Made by a program: the position numbers and the translations under genes. The notes under the pieces are model-generated. The model was not told where the DNA came from and did no database searches. It saw only the letters and a program-made list of their open reading frames with translations. Positions 43,435-51,766 of a stretch of 64,000 nt of DNA are shown piece by piece. The stretch comes from PALSA-1004 sp041483135 (lineage in GTDB: Bacteria > Pseudomonadota > Gammaproteobacteria > Burkholderiales > SG8-41). Every line of letters begins with the position of its first letter. Position 1 is the stretch's first letter. The stretch covers positions 1 to 64,000 of the forward strand of contig JBGPFE010000003.1 of NCBI GenBank assembly GCA_041483135.1, written 5' to 3'.

Positions 43435-45615
43435 ATGGTGGGAGCCATGCATTTGAAACTTGTGGCGCAGCCCGGTGACGAGCGCGCCACCGCCTGGCTG
43501 GCTGAGCTCGGCACTGATTACGCCGAGTCCGACACAGTTCTGCTCAAGCGAGCGCTCGCATGGGTTACGCCGCGACTCGAGGGGCGCACCGTCAAGGGCG
43601 GCGAGCCGGCGCTCGCGCATGCGTTGAGCATGGCTTCCATTTTGCGCGAGATCAAGCTTGACGCCGAATGCCTGGCCGCGAGCCTGCTTGCACAGGTTGC
43701 CGATGCGCACGAAGCCGTGGTTGCGATACGCGATCAGTTCGGCGCGCGTGCCGCTGAACTCGCCGAAGGCGTCGCGCGCATGGCGATGATCGAAAGCCTG
43801 AGCAGCCGCGCGTCGCGCGCCGGCGAACAAGCGGCGCAGTTCGAAGGCTTGCGCAAGATGTTGCTGGCGATGGCGCAGGACGTACGCGTGGTGCTGATCA
43901 AGCTCGCCGACCAGACCCAGACCATGCGCTTCGTGGTCAGGTGCGATGACGTGCAGTTGCGTCACGATATGGCGCGGCTCGCGCTCGACATCTTTGCGCC
44001 GCTCGCCAACCGGCTCGGCGTGTGGCAGCTCAAGTGGGAACTCGAAGACCTTGCGTTGCGCATCCTCGAGCCGGATACCTACAGACGCATCGCCAAACTG
44101 CTCGACGAAAAGCGCGGCGACCGCGAGCGCTATATCGACACTATGATCGCGCGGCTGCGCGAGGAACTCGCGCATTCCGGCATCAAGGCCGAGATCAGCG
44201 GCCGGCCGAAGCACATCTACAGCATCTATAACAAGATGCGGCGCAAAGGCGTCGATTTCGATGCGCTCTACGACGTGCGCGCGGTGCGCGTGCTGGTCGA
44301 TGACATCAAGGACTGCTATACCGCGCTCGGCATCGTGCACAGCCGGTGGACGCCGCTGCCGAAGGAGTTCGACGATTACATCGCCAAGCCGAAAAGCAAC
44401 GATTACCGCTCGCTGCACACCGCGGTGACCGGGCCCGAAGGCAAGCCGCTCGAGATCCAGATCCGTACTTTCGAGATGCACCGGCACGCCGAGCTCGGCG
44501 TCGCCGCGCACTGGCGCTATAAGGAAGGCTTGCGCCGCGATTCGGGGTACGACGAGAGAATCGCCTGGCTCAGGCAGATCGTCGAGTGGAAGGACGAGGT
44601 TGCCGATGCCGGCGAGCTGGCTGCCCAATTCAGGAGTGAACTCTTCGCCGATACGATTTACGTGCTGACGCCGCAAGGCAGGGTTATCGACCTGCCGAAG
44701 GACGCGACGCCGATCGATTTTGCTTACCACGTGCATACCGATCTCGGCCACCTCTGCCGCGGCGCCAAAGTCGATGGGGCGATGGTGCCGCTCAACACGC
44801 CGCTCAAGAACGGCCAGCAGGTTGAAGTTACGGCGGCGAAGCAGGGCGGCCCGAGCCGCGACTGGCTCAACCCCGCGCACGGATTTCTCAGGAGCGCCGG
44901 CGCGCGCGCCAAGGTCCGGCAGTGGTTCAACCGTCAGAACCATGAAGTATCGGTGGCGCAGGGTCGCGACATGGTCGAGAAGGAGCTGCAGCGCCACGGT
45001 ATGACCGGCATCAACCTCGACAAGCTCGCGCGGCAATTCGAGTTCGACCAGCTGAACGATTTTCTCGCCGAGGTCGGCCGCGGTGAAATCGGGCCGCGCC
45101 AGCTGCAGAACGCATTGCGCGCCGATAAGGCGCCGCCCGCCGCGGCGGATGAGAAAGCGATCGTCAGAAAGCCGCGCGCGCAGCCGGGCGGCATATTGGT
45201 GGTCGGCGTCGACAAGCTGTTGACGGTGCCGGCCAAATGCTGCAAGCCGGTGCCGCCGGATCCTATTATCGGTTTCGTGTCGCGCGGCCGCGGTGTGACC
45301 ATACACCGCAAGAGCTGCGGCAACGTGCGGCGCCTGGCGGCCGAACGGCTGGTCGCCGCGGACTGGGGCATGTCGGCGGACGCAACGTTCCCGGTCGATA
45401 TCGTGATCGAGGCGAACGACCGCCCCGGCTTGCTGCGCGACATCACCGAAATCCTGTCGCGCGAGCGTATCAACGTAACCGCGACCCACAGCACGAGCCG
45501 CGACGCAGCAGCGCGCATGCTGTTGACAATCGAGATCAATAATCTGGATCAGCTGAACCGCGTGCTGGCGTTGATCCGCGATGTGCCGGGCGTCGCGCGC
45601 GCGGCGCGCCGTTAG
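43435..45615 (+). CDS. relA: (p)ppGpp synthetase RelA
   Basis: Ribosome-associated stringent-response enzyme. The N-terminal hydrolase domain is degenerate: the usual HD and ED residues are replaced in the stretch AECLAASLLAQVADAHE, so hydrolysis is unlikely. The synthetase domain has RPKHIYSIYNKM, the acidic EFDD motif (311-314) typical of RelA rather than SpoT, and DYRSLHTAV. TGS, a conserved Cys domain (PAKCCKPVPPDPI) and an ACT domain complete the 726 residues. It shares a TTAG with the convergent hydratase stop. Confidence 0.95.
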   Translation: MVGAMHLKLVAQPGDERATAWLAELGTDYAESDTVLLKRALAWVTPRLEGRTVKGGEPALAHALSMASILREIKLDAECLAASLLAQVADAHEAVVAIRDQFGARAAELAEGVARMAMIESLSSRASRAGEQAAQFEGLRKMLLAMAQDVRVVLIKLADQTQTMRFVVRCDDVQLRHDMARLALDIFAPLANRLGVWQLKWELEDLALRILEPDTYRRIAKLLDEKRGDRERYIDTMIARLREELAHSGIKAEISGRPKHIYSIYNKMRRKGVDFDALYDVRAVRVLVDDIKDCYTALGIVHSRWTPLPKEFDDYIAKPKSNDYRSLHTAVTGPEGKPLEIQIRTFEMHRHAELGVAAHWRYKEGLRRDSGYDERIAWLRQIVEWKDEVADAGELAAQFRSELFADTIYVLTPQGRVIDLPKDATPIDFAYHVHTDLGHLCRGAKVDGAMVPLNTPLKNGQQVEVTAAKQGGPSRDWLNPAHGFLRSAGARAKVRQWFNRQNHEVSVAQGRDMVEKELQRHGMTGINLDKLARQFEFDQLNDFLAEVGRGEIGPRQLQNALRADKAPPAAADEKAIVRKPRAQPGGILVVGVDKLLTVPAKCCKPVPPDPIIGFVSRGRGVTIHRKSCGNVRRLAAERLVAADWGMSADATFPVDIVIEANDRPGLLRDITEILSRERINVTATHSTSRDAAARMLLTIEINNLDQLNRVLALIRDVPGVARAARR

Positions 45616-46454
45616 CTGGTAGTCGCCAGGGTAAGCGGCGCGACCGGCAGGCCGCCAATTTCGGAAGTCCAGGTCTCTCCGGCTTTGATCGACAGCGCCG
45701 CGGTCAGCGTTCCGGTGGTGATGATTTCGCCGGCGGCGAGCGCATCAAATTTCGGCTGCGTTGCAAGAACGTCGGCGAGAAACGCGAGCGCGAGCGCCGG
45801 GTGATCGAGCGCGTTACTGGCGACGCCGCGGTCTTTTACTTCACCGTTGCACTTCAACGTAGCCTGGCATTCGCGAAGCTGCTCGGGAAGTTTCATGATT
45901 TCGGCCGGCTTCAACGTATACGGCTCACCGACGACCAGACGCCAATGAAACGATTGATCCGCGATCGAGTCGGCGGGTTGGAACTTCCAGTTCTCAAAAT
46001 GGCAGTCGACAATTTCGAAGCTCGGTGCGAGCCATTCGATAGAACCGAGAATTTTCACCGGATCTTTACAGCCGGTCGGCACCGCGCCGCACAGCTTGAA
46101 CGCGGTTTCGGGTTCGATCCTGGGAGCGGCGGCGCCGGAAAGCGACAACGACGCCTTGTTGTCCTTGGCATGAATCAGCATGCTGTCGTAAACATGCGCC
46201 CAGATCGGTGCCGTCGCGCCGTACTCGGCCCAGATGTTGCGATTGGTGAATCCGACCTTGCGGCCGACGCAGCGCTCACCGCGCGCACGGCGCAGCTTGA
46301 CGATCTCCGCCGCGACATCATATGCAGCGTTCGAGTCGAATTGGGGGTTGCGTGCGGTAGGCAAGGTTGTCAGTCTGCCGTGATCGTAAGTATCGAGCAG
46401 CTGTAGCGCGATAGATCGGGTATCAGGCATGAATTCCTGTTTCATGATTTTCAC
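45612..46454 (-). CDS. 2-keto-4-pentenoate hydratase / fumarylacetoacetase-family protein
   Basis: A 280-residue member of the MhpD/hydratase group in the FAH superfamily. The conserved blocks are GRKVGFTNRNIWAEYG, the metal-ligand region RIEPETAF (Glu-x-Glu type), and ITTGTLTAALSIKAGETW. These enzymes hydrate 2-hydroxypentadienoate in aromatic meta-cleavage, but no other such genes are near, so the substrate is open. GTG 46454 overlaps the DUF1330 stop as GTGA; ATG 46445 is the alternative start. Confidence 0.87.
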   Translation of the reverse strand: MKIMKQEFMPDTRSIALQLLDTYDHGRLTTLPTARNPQFDSNAAYDVAAEIVKLRRARGERCVGRKVGFTNRNIWAEYGATAPIWAHVYDSMLIHAKDNKASLSLSGAAAPRIEPETAFKLCGAVPTGCKDPVKILGSIEWLAPSFEIVDCHFENWKFQPADSIADQSFHWRLVVGEPYTLKPAEIMKLPEQLRECQATLKCNGEVKDRGVASNALDHPALALAFLADVLATQPKFDALAAGEIITTGTLTAALSIKAGETWTSEIGGLPVAPLTLATTS

Positions 46455-46741
46455 GCAATACCTTCCACCACGATCATTTTGGTTTCGGCGGCGCGCTGGC
46501 GCTGGGCTTTGGCTGCGGTGTATTCACGCGAGCCCCACCATTGCTTTGCGCGCTCGCAAGACGGGAACTCCAATATCACGATGCGTTGCGGCTGCCAGCT
46601 GCCTTCCAGAGTTTCGCATTTCCCGCCACGCACCACAAACTTCCCGTCGTATGCGGCAAGCGACGGCGGCACCTGCTTCTTGTAATCTTCATAACCGGCA
46701 GGGTCGGTAACTTCTACCTCAACTATGATATAGGCGGTCAT
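46451..46741 (-). CDS. DUF1330 family protein
   Basis: A small ferredoxin-like fold protein of the DUF1330 family: TAYIIVEVEVTDPAGYEDYKK, then GGKCETLEGSWQPQRIVILEFPS and a YTAAKAQRQRAAETKMIVVEG ending. The frame continues upstream to 46897, but ATG 46741 follows a GGAGAAAAC ribosome site and gives the normal 96 residues. It is translationally coupled to the hydratase downstream, so the two may act in one pathway. Confidence 0.9.
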   Translation of the reverse strand: MTAYIIVEVEVTDPAGYEDYKKQVPPSLAAYDGKFVVRGGKCETLEGSWQPQRIVILEFPSCERAKQWWGSREYTAAKAQRQRAAETKMIVVEGIA

Positions 46742-46904
46742 GTTTTCTCCACGGATATCGAGGGCGAATAAAGCGTGTGCTGATGCAAAGCATGGCACTA
46801 TATTGATCGCCTGGATTGGCGGCAACCGAAGCCGCTGTGTGTGCAAGACAAGGCCATGATTTATTTGAACCACCATGCTGAAACAGGTAGAATCCACCGC
46901 TTTC

Positions 46905-46981
46905 AGGCGCGTAGCTCAGCTGGTTAGAGCACCACCTTGACATGGTGGGGGTCGTTGGTTCGAGTCCAATCGCGCCTACCA
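46905..46981 (+). tRNA. tRNA-Val (GAC)
   Basis: A 77-base cloverleaf: acceptor AGGCGCG/CGCGCCT, D-arm GCTC...GAGC, anticodon stem CCACC/GGTGG with loop TTGACAT giving anticodon GAC, T-arm GTTGG-TTCGAGT-CCAAT, and an encoded CCA end. Confidence 0.97.
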
Positions 46982-47057
46982 ACAGTTAATGCGGACACGG
47001 ATGTGCCGCTTTAACTCTGCGCATACGAGCAGACAAGTTTGCTGCTCAATGCGCAGC

Positions 47058-47082
47058 CCGGCCAGGAGCCGGTTTTATTTTT
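47058..47082 (+). terminator. Terminator after tRNA-Val
   Basis: Stem CCGGC/GCCGG (47058-47062, 47068-47072) with a five-base loop, followed by TTTTATTTTT. Confidence 0.7.
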
Positions 47083-47157
47083 GCGCGTTGAATGGTTTGT
47101 GAAAATCCATTCGAACGCGCGGAATCAGTACCAATCGGAACACGGAAAGCGAGAGTT

Positions 47158-47205
47158 ATGACACCGCGAACTTGCATCTCGACGCCCCGATCCCGGTCGT
47201 GCTGA
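47158..47205 (+). CDS. Candidate Thr-containing leader peptide of thrS
   Basis: ATG 47158 opens a 15-codon frame, MTPRTCISTPRSRSC, with three Thr codons (ACA, ACT, ACG). A weak GAGAG ribosome site precedes it. It stops 23 bases before a strong terminator that lies directly ahead of thrS, the layout of a transcription attenuator. No alternative antiterminator fold was worked out, so the assignment is tentative. Confidence 0.35.
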   Translation: MTPRTCISTPRSRSC

Positions 47206-47228
47206 TTTTTCCGTGGTTCAGAAAAAAG

Positions 47229-47251
47229 TGCGGCCAACCCGCATTTTTTTT
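47229..47251 (+). terminator. Terminator/attenuator directly ahead of thrS
   Basis: TGCGG-CCAAC-CCGCA followed by eight T residues, ending 27 bases before the thrS ATG. The A-run before the stem can extend pairing with the T-run. A strong terminator at this place implies regulated read-through or a thrS promoter in the last few bases. Confidence 0.75.
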
Positions 47252-47278
47252 CGCCTGTTGCGATGAACGGTTCTAAAC

Positions 47279-49195
47279 ATGGTTAACGTGAAACTTCCGG
47301 ACGGCTCGGTCCGTCAGTTTGATAAACCGGTATCGGTCGCCGAAGTCGCGGCTGCGATCGGCCCGGGTCTCGCCAAGGCCGCGCTTGCCGGCAGGATCAA
47401 CGGCAAGCTCGTCGATACCTCGTTCGTCATCGACACTGACAGCGACGTTGCCATCGTCACCGATAAGGATCCCGCGGGCCTCGAGTTGATCCGTCACTCG
47501 ACCGCGCATCTGCTTGCCTATGCCGTGAAAGAACTTTTTCCCGAGGCGCAGGTGACGATCGGGCCGGTGATCGAAAACGGCTTTTATTACGATTTTTCCT
47601 ATCAGCGGCCGTTTACGCCCGAAGATCTCGCTGCGATCGAGAAGCGCATGGCCGAATTGGCGAAGCGCAATATTCCGGTCGCACGCGAAGTATGGCCGCG
47701 CGACAAGGCGGTCGGGTTTTTTAAATCCATAGGCGAGCATTACAAGGCCGAGATCATCGCGTCGATCCCGGCCGGCGAGGACGTGTCGCTGTATCGCGAG
47801 GGCGATTTCATCGACCTTTGCCGCGGTCCGCACGTGCCGTCGACCGGCAAGCTCAAGGTATTCAAGCTGATGAAAGTTGCGGGCGCCTACTGGCGCGGCG
47901 ACTCGAAGAACGAAATGCTGCAGCGGATCTACGGCACCGCGTGGGCGAAGAAGGAGGACCAGGACGCTTATCTGCGCATGCTGGAAGAGGCGGAGAAACG
48001 CGACCACCGCCGGCTCGCCAGGCAACTCAATCTCTTCCATATGCAGGACGAGGCGCCGGGGCTGGTGTTCTGGCATCCGCATGGCTGGACGATCTGGCAG
48101 CAAGTCGAGCAATACATGCGCAAGATATATCAGGACAATGGCTATCAGGAAGTGAAGTGCCCGCAGATTCTCGACCGCGTGCTGTGGGAGAAGTCCGGCC
48201 ATTGGGACAATTTCAGGGAATTCATGTTCACCACGTCGAGCGAGAACCGCGAGTACGCGATCAAGCCGATGAACTGCCCGGGACACGTGCAGATCTTCAA
48301 TTCCGGGCTGCACAGCTACCGCGAGCTGCCGTTGCGCTATGGCGAATTCGGCGCGTGTCACCGCAACGAGCCGTCGGGCGCTCTGCACGGCATCATGCGC
48401 GTGCGCGGCTTTACGCAGGACGACGGACATATATTTTGTACCGAAGCGCAGATCCAGGCCGAAGTGTCGCAATTCATCGACCTGCTGATCAGGGTCTACT
48501 GCGATTTCGGCTTCAACGACATCATATACAAGCTCTCCACTCGGCCGGCGAAGCGCGTTGGCTCCGACGAGACGTGGGACATCGCCGAAAAAGCGCTCGG
48601 GGATGCGCTGAACAGCAAAGGCATGCCGTGGGAAACAGTACCCGGCGAGGGGGCATTTTACGGGCCCAAGGTCGAATTCTCATTGAAGGACTCGATCGGG
48701 CGCGTCTGGCAATGCGGCACGATGCAGGTCGACTTCTCGATGCCGGGACGGCTCGGCGCCGAATATGTGGCCGAAGACAACACGCGCAAGACCCCGGTGA
48801 TGCTGCATCGCGCGATCGTCGGCTCGATGGAGCGCTTCATAGGTATTCTGATCGAAAACTACGCCGGCGCGTTTCCGGTATGGCTTGCGCCGGTGCAGGT
48901 GGTGGTAATGAATATCACCGCCAGCCAGGCTGCCTATGCCAGGGGCGTGCTGGGTGAACTCAAGCGCTCCGGGCTGCGCGCTGAAGCCGACTTGAGGAAT
49001 GAGAAAATAACCTATAAAATTCGGGAACATAGTCTGCAAAAGCTGCCTTATCAGGTCATAGTCGGGGATAAAGAGATGGCGGCGCAGACAGTTGCCGTGC
49101 GGACCCGCCAAGGCGAAGACCTCGGCCAGATGCCGATTCAGGTCTTCATCGAGCGCTTGCTACACGAGGCGCATCAGCTCGGGCGCACGGCATAA
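47279..49195 (+). CDS. thrS: Threonyl-tRNA synthetase
   Basis: Charges tRNA-Thr. The domains run TGS (1-60), the editing domain with HSTAHLL and the second-site CRGPH motif, the class II catalytic core (motif 2 region YGEFGACHRNEPSGAL; zinc ligand Cys in MNCPGH), and the anticodon-binding domain. It is 638 residues, as usual. It leads the thrS-infC-rpmI-rplT-pheST-ihfA operon, 25 bases upstream of infC. In E. coli the gene is controlled by translation; here a terminator upstream hints at attenuation. Confidence 0.97.
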   Translation: MVNVKLPDGSVRQFDKPVSVAEVAAAIGPGLAKAALAGRINGKLVDTSFVIDTDSDVAIVTDKDPAGLELIRHSTAHLLAYAVKELFPEAQVTIGPVIENGFYYDFSYQRPFTPEDLAAIEKRMAELAKRNIPVAREVWPRDKAVGFFKSIGEHYKAEIIASIPAGEDVSLYREGDFIDLCRGPHVPSTGKLKVFKLMKVAGAYWRGDSKNEMLQRIYGTAWAKKEDQDAYLRMLEEAEKRDHRRLARQLNLFHMQDEAPGLVFWHPHGWTIWQQVEQYMRKIYQDNGYQEVKCPQILDRVLWEKSGHWDNFREFMFTTSSENREYAIKPMNCPGHVQIFNSGLHSYRELPLRYGEFGACHRNEPSGALHGIMRVRGFTQDDGHIFCTEAQIQAEVSQFIDLLIRVYCDFGFNDIIYKLSTRPAKRVGSDETWDIAEKALGDALNSKGMPWETVPGEGAFYGPKVEFSLKDSIGRVWQCGTMQVDFSMPGRLGAEYVAEDNTRKTPVMLHRAIVGSMERFIGILIENYAGAFPVWLAPVQVVVMNITASQAAYARGVLGELKRSGLRAEADLRNEKITYKIREHSLQKLPYQVIVGDKEMAAQTVAVRTRQGEDLGQMPIQVFIERLLHEAHQLGRTA

Positions 49196-49220
49196 CTTTT
49201 TGATATAGCGAGGTTTTTGT

Positions 49221-49826
49221 ATAGTTCAGGAAAAAGAGCCGCGCATTAACGGCGAAATTACCGCGCCCGAGGTCAGGCTGATCGGCGCCAATGGCGAACA
49301 GGTCGGCATCGTCAGCATCGCGATAGCCAATGCGCAGGCGGAAGCAGCGGAGCTCGATCTGGTCGAAATCGCACCGACGGCTGCGCCGCCGGTTTGCCGG
49401 ATCATGGATTACGGCAAGTTCAAGTACCGCGAAAGCAAACGGCGGCACGAGGCGAAGCTCAAGCAGAAACAGATCATCGTCAAGGAGGTCAAGTTTCGTC
49501 CCGGCACCGACGAAGGCGACTACAAGATCAAACTGCGCAATCTGATCCGCTTCCTCGATGAAGGCGACAAGTGCAAGGTAACGCTGCGTTTCCGCGGCCG
49601 CGAGATGGCGCACCAGGAATTCGGCGTCAGGCTGATCGAGCGCGTGAAGGTGGATCTCGATCCCTATAGTGTGATCGAGCAGTTTCCGAAAATGGAAGGG
49701 CGGCAGATGGTGATGGTGCTGTCGCCGAAGAAAAGCGTCAAATCGGTTGCGCATGCGGTGGCTAAAAAGAAGGCGGTAGCGAAGCCGGCTGCCGCGCCGG
49801 CGGTTGCTGAAGTCGAAAAAAAGTAG
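49221..49826 (+). CDS. infC: Translation initiation factor IF-3 with AUA start
   Basis: IF-3 keeps subunits apart and checks the start codon. The conserved N-terminus PRINGEITAPEVRL lies upstream of the first ATG (49404), and an in-frame TAG at 49206 limits the frame. The only credible start is ATA 49221 (VQEKEPRINGEI...), seven bases after GAGG in GCGAGG (49208-49213). Non-AUG infC starts (AUU and similar) are known to allow IF-3 to repress its own synthesis. Domain blocks include MDYGKFKYRESK, RPGTDEGDYKIK and RFRGREMAHQEFG. The product has 201 residues with an Ala/Lys tail. Confidence 0.92.
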   Translation: MVQEKEPRINGEITAPEVRLIGANGEQVGIVSIAIANAQAEAAELDLVEIAPTAAPPVCRIMDYGKFKYRESKRRHEAKLKQKQIIVKEVKFRPGTDEGDYKIKLRNLIRFLDEGDKCKVTLRFRGREMAHQEFGVRLIERVKVDLDPYSVIEQFPKMEGRQMVMVLSPKKSVKSVAHAVAKKKAVAKPAAAPAVAEVEKK

Positions 49827-49908
49827 TTGCAGTCAGAAGTAGTAGTCCGGGTTCCCGAAGTCTTCCCGCTGGGAAGCACCCGGCGCTATGTTAAAAAATG
49901 GAGCAGTC

Positions 49909-50106
49909 ATGCCCAAGATGAAGACCAAGAGTGGCGCCAAGAAGCGCTTCAAGGTGTCCGCCAGCGGCCGTATCAAGCGCGGGGCCGCGTTCCGGCGCCA
50001 CATCCTGACCAAGAAATCGACCAAGCGGAAGCGCCAATTGCGCGGCGTCACCGGCGTCCACGGCAGCGATACCCGCTCTGTGCGCATCATGCTTCCCTAC
50101 GCGTAA
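49909..50106 (+). CDS. rpmI: Ribosomal protein bL35
   Basis: A 65-residue basic protein of the 50S subunit, MPKMKTKSGAKKRFKVSASG..., typical in length and sequence. The frame opens at 49888, but ATG 49909 has a GGAG ribosome site and is the conserved start. It sits in the invariant infC-rpmI-rplT order, 11 bases before rplT. Confidence 0.97.
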   Translation: MPKMKTKSGAKKRFKVSASGRIKRGAAFRRHILTKKSTKRKRQLRGVTGVHGSDTRSVRIMLPYA

Positions 50107-50117
50107 GGAGATGAGCC

Positions 50118-50477
50118 ATGCCCAGAGTCAAACGTGGCGTGACTTCGCGCGCCAGCCATAAGAAAGTCATAGCGCGCGCCAAAGGTTTCCGCAGCCGCCG
50201 CAACAACGTTTTCCGCATCGCCAACGAAGCGGTGATGCGCGCCGGGCAATATGCGTATCGCGACCGCCGCAACAGGAAGCGCGATTTTCGCAGCCTGTGG
50301 ATTACCCGCATAAACGCGGCAGTGCGCGAGCACGGTTTGTCATATAGCATGTTCATGAACGGGCTGAAGAAGGCTGCAATCATGGTTGACCGCAAGGTGC
50401 TTGCCGATATCGCGGTGCTCGACAAGCCTGCGTTTAAGAAGTTTGTCGAAAAAGCCAAAGCCAGCCTCGGCGTCTAA
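50118..50477 (+). CDS. rplT: Ribosomal protein bL20
   Basis: A 119-residue 50S protein that binds 23S rRNA early in assembly. The sequence MPRVKRGVTSRASHKKVI and FRSRRNNVFRIANEAVMRA is diagnostic. AAGGAGATGAGCC before the ATG is the ribosome site. In other bacteria L20 represses this operon by binding its mRNA; no such site was worked out here. Confidence 0.97.
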   Translation: MPRVKRGVTSRASHKKVIARAKGFRSRRNNVFRIANEAVMRAGQYAYRDRRNRKRDFRSLWITRINAAVREHGLSYSMFMNGLKKAAIMVDRKVLADIAVLDKPAFKKFVEKAKASLGV

Positions 50478-50491
50478 GCAGATTCGACGAC

Positions 50492-50671
50492 AAAAAGGAG
50501 GCTGCACGCCGGAACGCGGAGCAGGGACCCGTTTACGGGATGCGACCGTGTAGGCGTGCATAAGCACGCAGTTATCCGGCGCGTAGAATCCAGCTGCGGG
50601 ATCACATCCATCGGCAAGCACACGGAACCGGTTCCGCCCTCCGCGGGCACAGCCTCTTTTTTTTGGTTCCG
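50492..50671 (+). promoter_or_regulatory. Structured leader ahead of pheS, candidate attenuator
   Basis: The rplT-pheS gap can form several exclusive stems. TGCACGCC (50503-50510) pairs with GGCGTGCA (50553-50560) around an inner CCCG-TTTA-CGGG hairpin. Part of that same strand, GCGTGC (50554-50559), can instead pair with GCACGC (50564-50569). CGGAACC (50623-50629) can pair with GGTTCCG at once (50630-50636) or at 50665-50671. AAAAAGGAGGCTG (50492-50504) complements CAGCCTCTTTTT (50650-50661), which ends in a T8 run. No Phe-rich leader peptide is visible before the T-run. Confidence 0.5.
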
Positions 50672-50680
50672 TCACACGCG

Positions 50681-51667
50681 ATGGAAAAACTCGATACTAT
50701 CGTTCAGGAAGCACTCAAGCTGTTTGCCGGCATCACCGACGCAGCGCAGCTCGAGCAGGCCAAAGCGCGCTATCTCGGCAAGACCGGCGTGCTCACTGAA
50801 TTGTTGAAGAGCCTTGGCAAGTTGCCCGTTGCCGAACGCCCGGCGATGGGCGCCCGCATCAATGCCGCCAAGGAACAGCTCGAGACGGCGCTTGCCGCGC
50901 AGCGCGAAAAAATCCAGTCGCACAAACTCGGGGCGCAACTTGCGCAGGAAGCTCTCGATGTCACGCTGCCCGGGCGGGGCCCGGGTGTCGGTGGGTTGCA
51001 CCCGGTTACGCGCACGCTCGAGCGCATAGAGACGCTGTTCCATTCCCTTGGCTTCGAAGTTGCAGACGGTCCGGAGATCGAAACCGATTACTACAATTTT
51101 ACGGCATTGAATCAACCGGAAAACCATCCGGCACGTTCGATGCACGACACTTTCTACGTCGAGGACGGCAAATACCTGTTGCGCACGCATACCTCGCCGA
51201 TCCAGATCCGCTATATGGAAACGCATAAGCCGCCGATCAAGATCATCGCGCCGGGCCGCGTCTACCGCGTCGATTCCGACGCCACCCATTCACCGATGTT
51301 TCATCAGATCGAGGGACTGTGGATCGACGAGAATATCAGTCTTGCTGATTTGAAAGGCGTGGTGGCCGATTTTCTGCGTCGCTTCTTCGAGCGCGACGAT
51401 CTCAAGGTGCGTTTCCGGCCGTCATTTTTCCCGTTCACCGAGCCTTCGGCCGAGATCGACATGAGCTTCGGCGACGGCTGGCTCGAACTCGGCGGCTGCG
51501 GCATGGTGCACCCGAATGTGCTGAGGAACGTAAATATCGACAGCGAGAAGTTTCAGGGTTTCGCGTTCGGCCTCGGCCCCGACCGGCTGACGATGCTGCG
51601 CTATGGCGTGAATGACCTGCGGTTGTTCTTCGAGAACGATTTGCGGTTTTTAAAGCAATTTAATTAA
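50681..51667 (+). CDS. pheS: Phenylalanyl-tRNA synthetase alpha subunit
   Basis: Catalytic subunit of the alpha2-beta2 PheRS. An N-terminal coiled coil (about residues 1-90) binds tRNA; the class II core has TDYYNFTALNQPENHPARSMHDTFY and the motif 3 region FGLGPDRLTMLRYG. A frame opens at TTG 50663, but ATG 50681 (MEKLDTIVQEAL) is the conserved start and gives 328 residues. The ribosome site is weak, and the upstream region is highly structured. Confidence 0.96.
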   Translation: MEKLDTIVQEALKLFAGITDAAQLEQAKARYLGKTGVLTELLKSLGKLPVAERPAMGARINAAKEQLETALAAQREKIQSHKLGAQLAQEALDVTLPGRGPGVGGLHPVTRTLERIETLFHSLGFEVADGPEIETDYYNFTALNQPENHPARSMHDTFYVEDGKYLLRTHTSPIQIRYMETHKPPIKIIAPGRVYRVDSDATHSPMFHQIEGLWIDENISLADLKGVVADFLRRFFERDDLKVRFRPSFFPFTEPSAEIDMSFGDGWLELGGCGMVHPNVLRNVNIDSEKFQGFAFGLGPDRLTMLRYGVNDLRLFFENDLRFLKQFN

Positions 51668-51683
51668 AACGAATACAAAGAGC

Positions 51684-51757
51684 TGAACCGCCAAGGACGC
51701 CAAGTAAGGCTGCTTACACGGCATTTCTTCGCGAATCTTTGCATCCGTTGCGGTGAA
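51684..51757. repeat. Dispersed imperfect inverted repeat between pheS and pheT
   Basis: ACCGCCAAGGACGCCAA (51687-51703) is partly complementary to TTTGCATCCGTTGCGGT (51738-51754). Similar sequences (of the type aaccgc-caag-gcgcc...) occur as noncoding repeats in many bacterial genomes. Here one splits pheS and pheT, which are usually closer together. Confidence 0.5.
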
Positions 51758-51766
51758 AAATATTTT

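Noticed and set aside
43342..45489. 715-codon minus-strand frame opposite relA
   Set aside because: Shadow of relA; no recognisable domain.
50492..50680. T-box riboswitch ahead of pheS
   Set aside because: The conserved T-box sequence (AGGGTGGnACCGCG type) is absent, and T-boxes are not expected in this group.
50556..50807. Leader ORF with a Phe-Phe-Trp-Phe stretch ahead of pheS
   Set aside because: The Phe codons come from the T-run itself, no good ribosome site precedes it, and the frame runs well into pheS.
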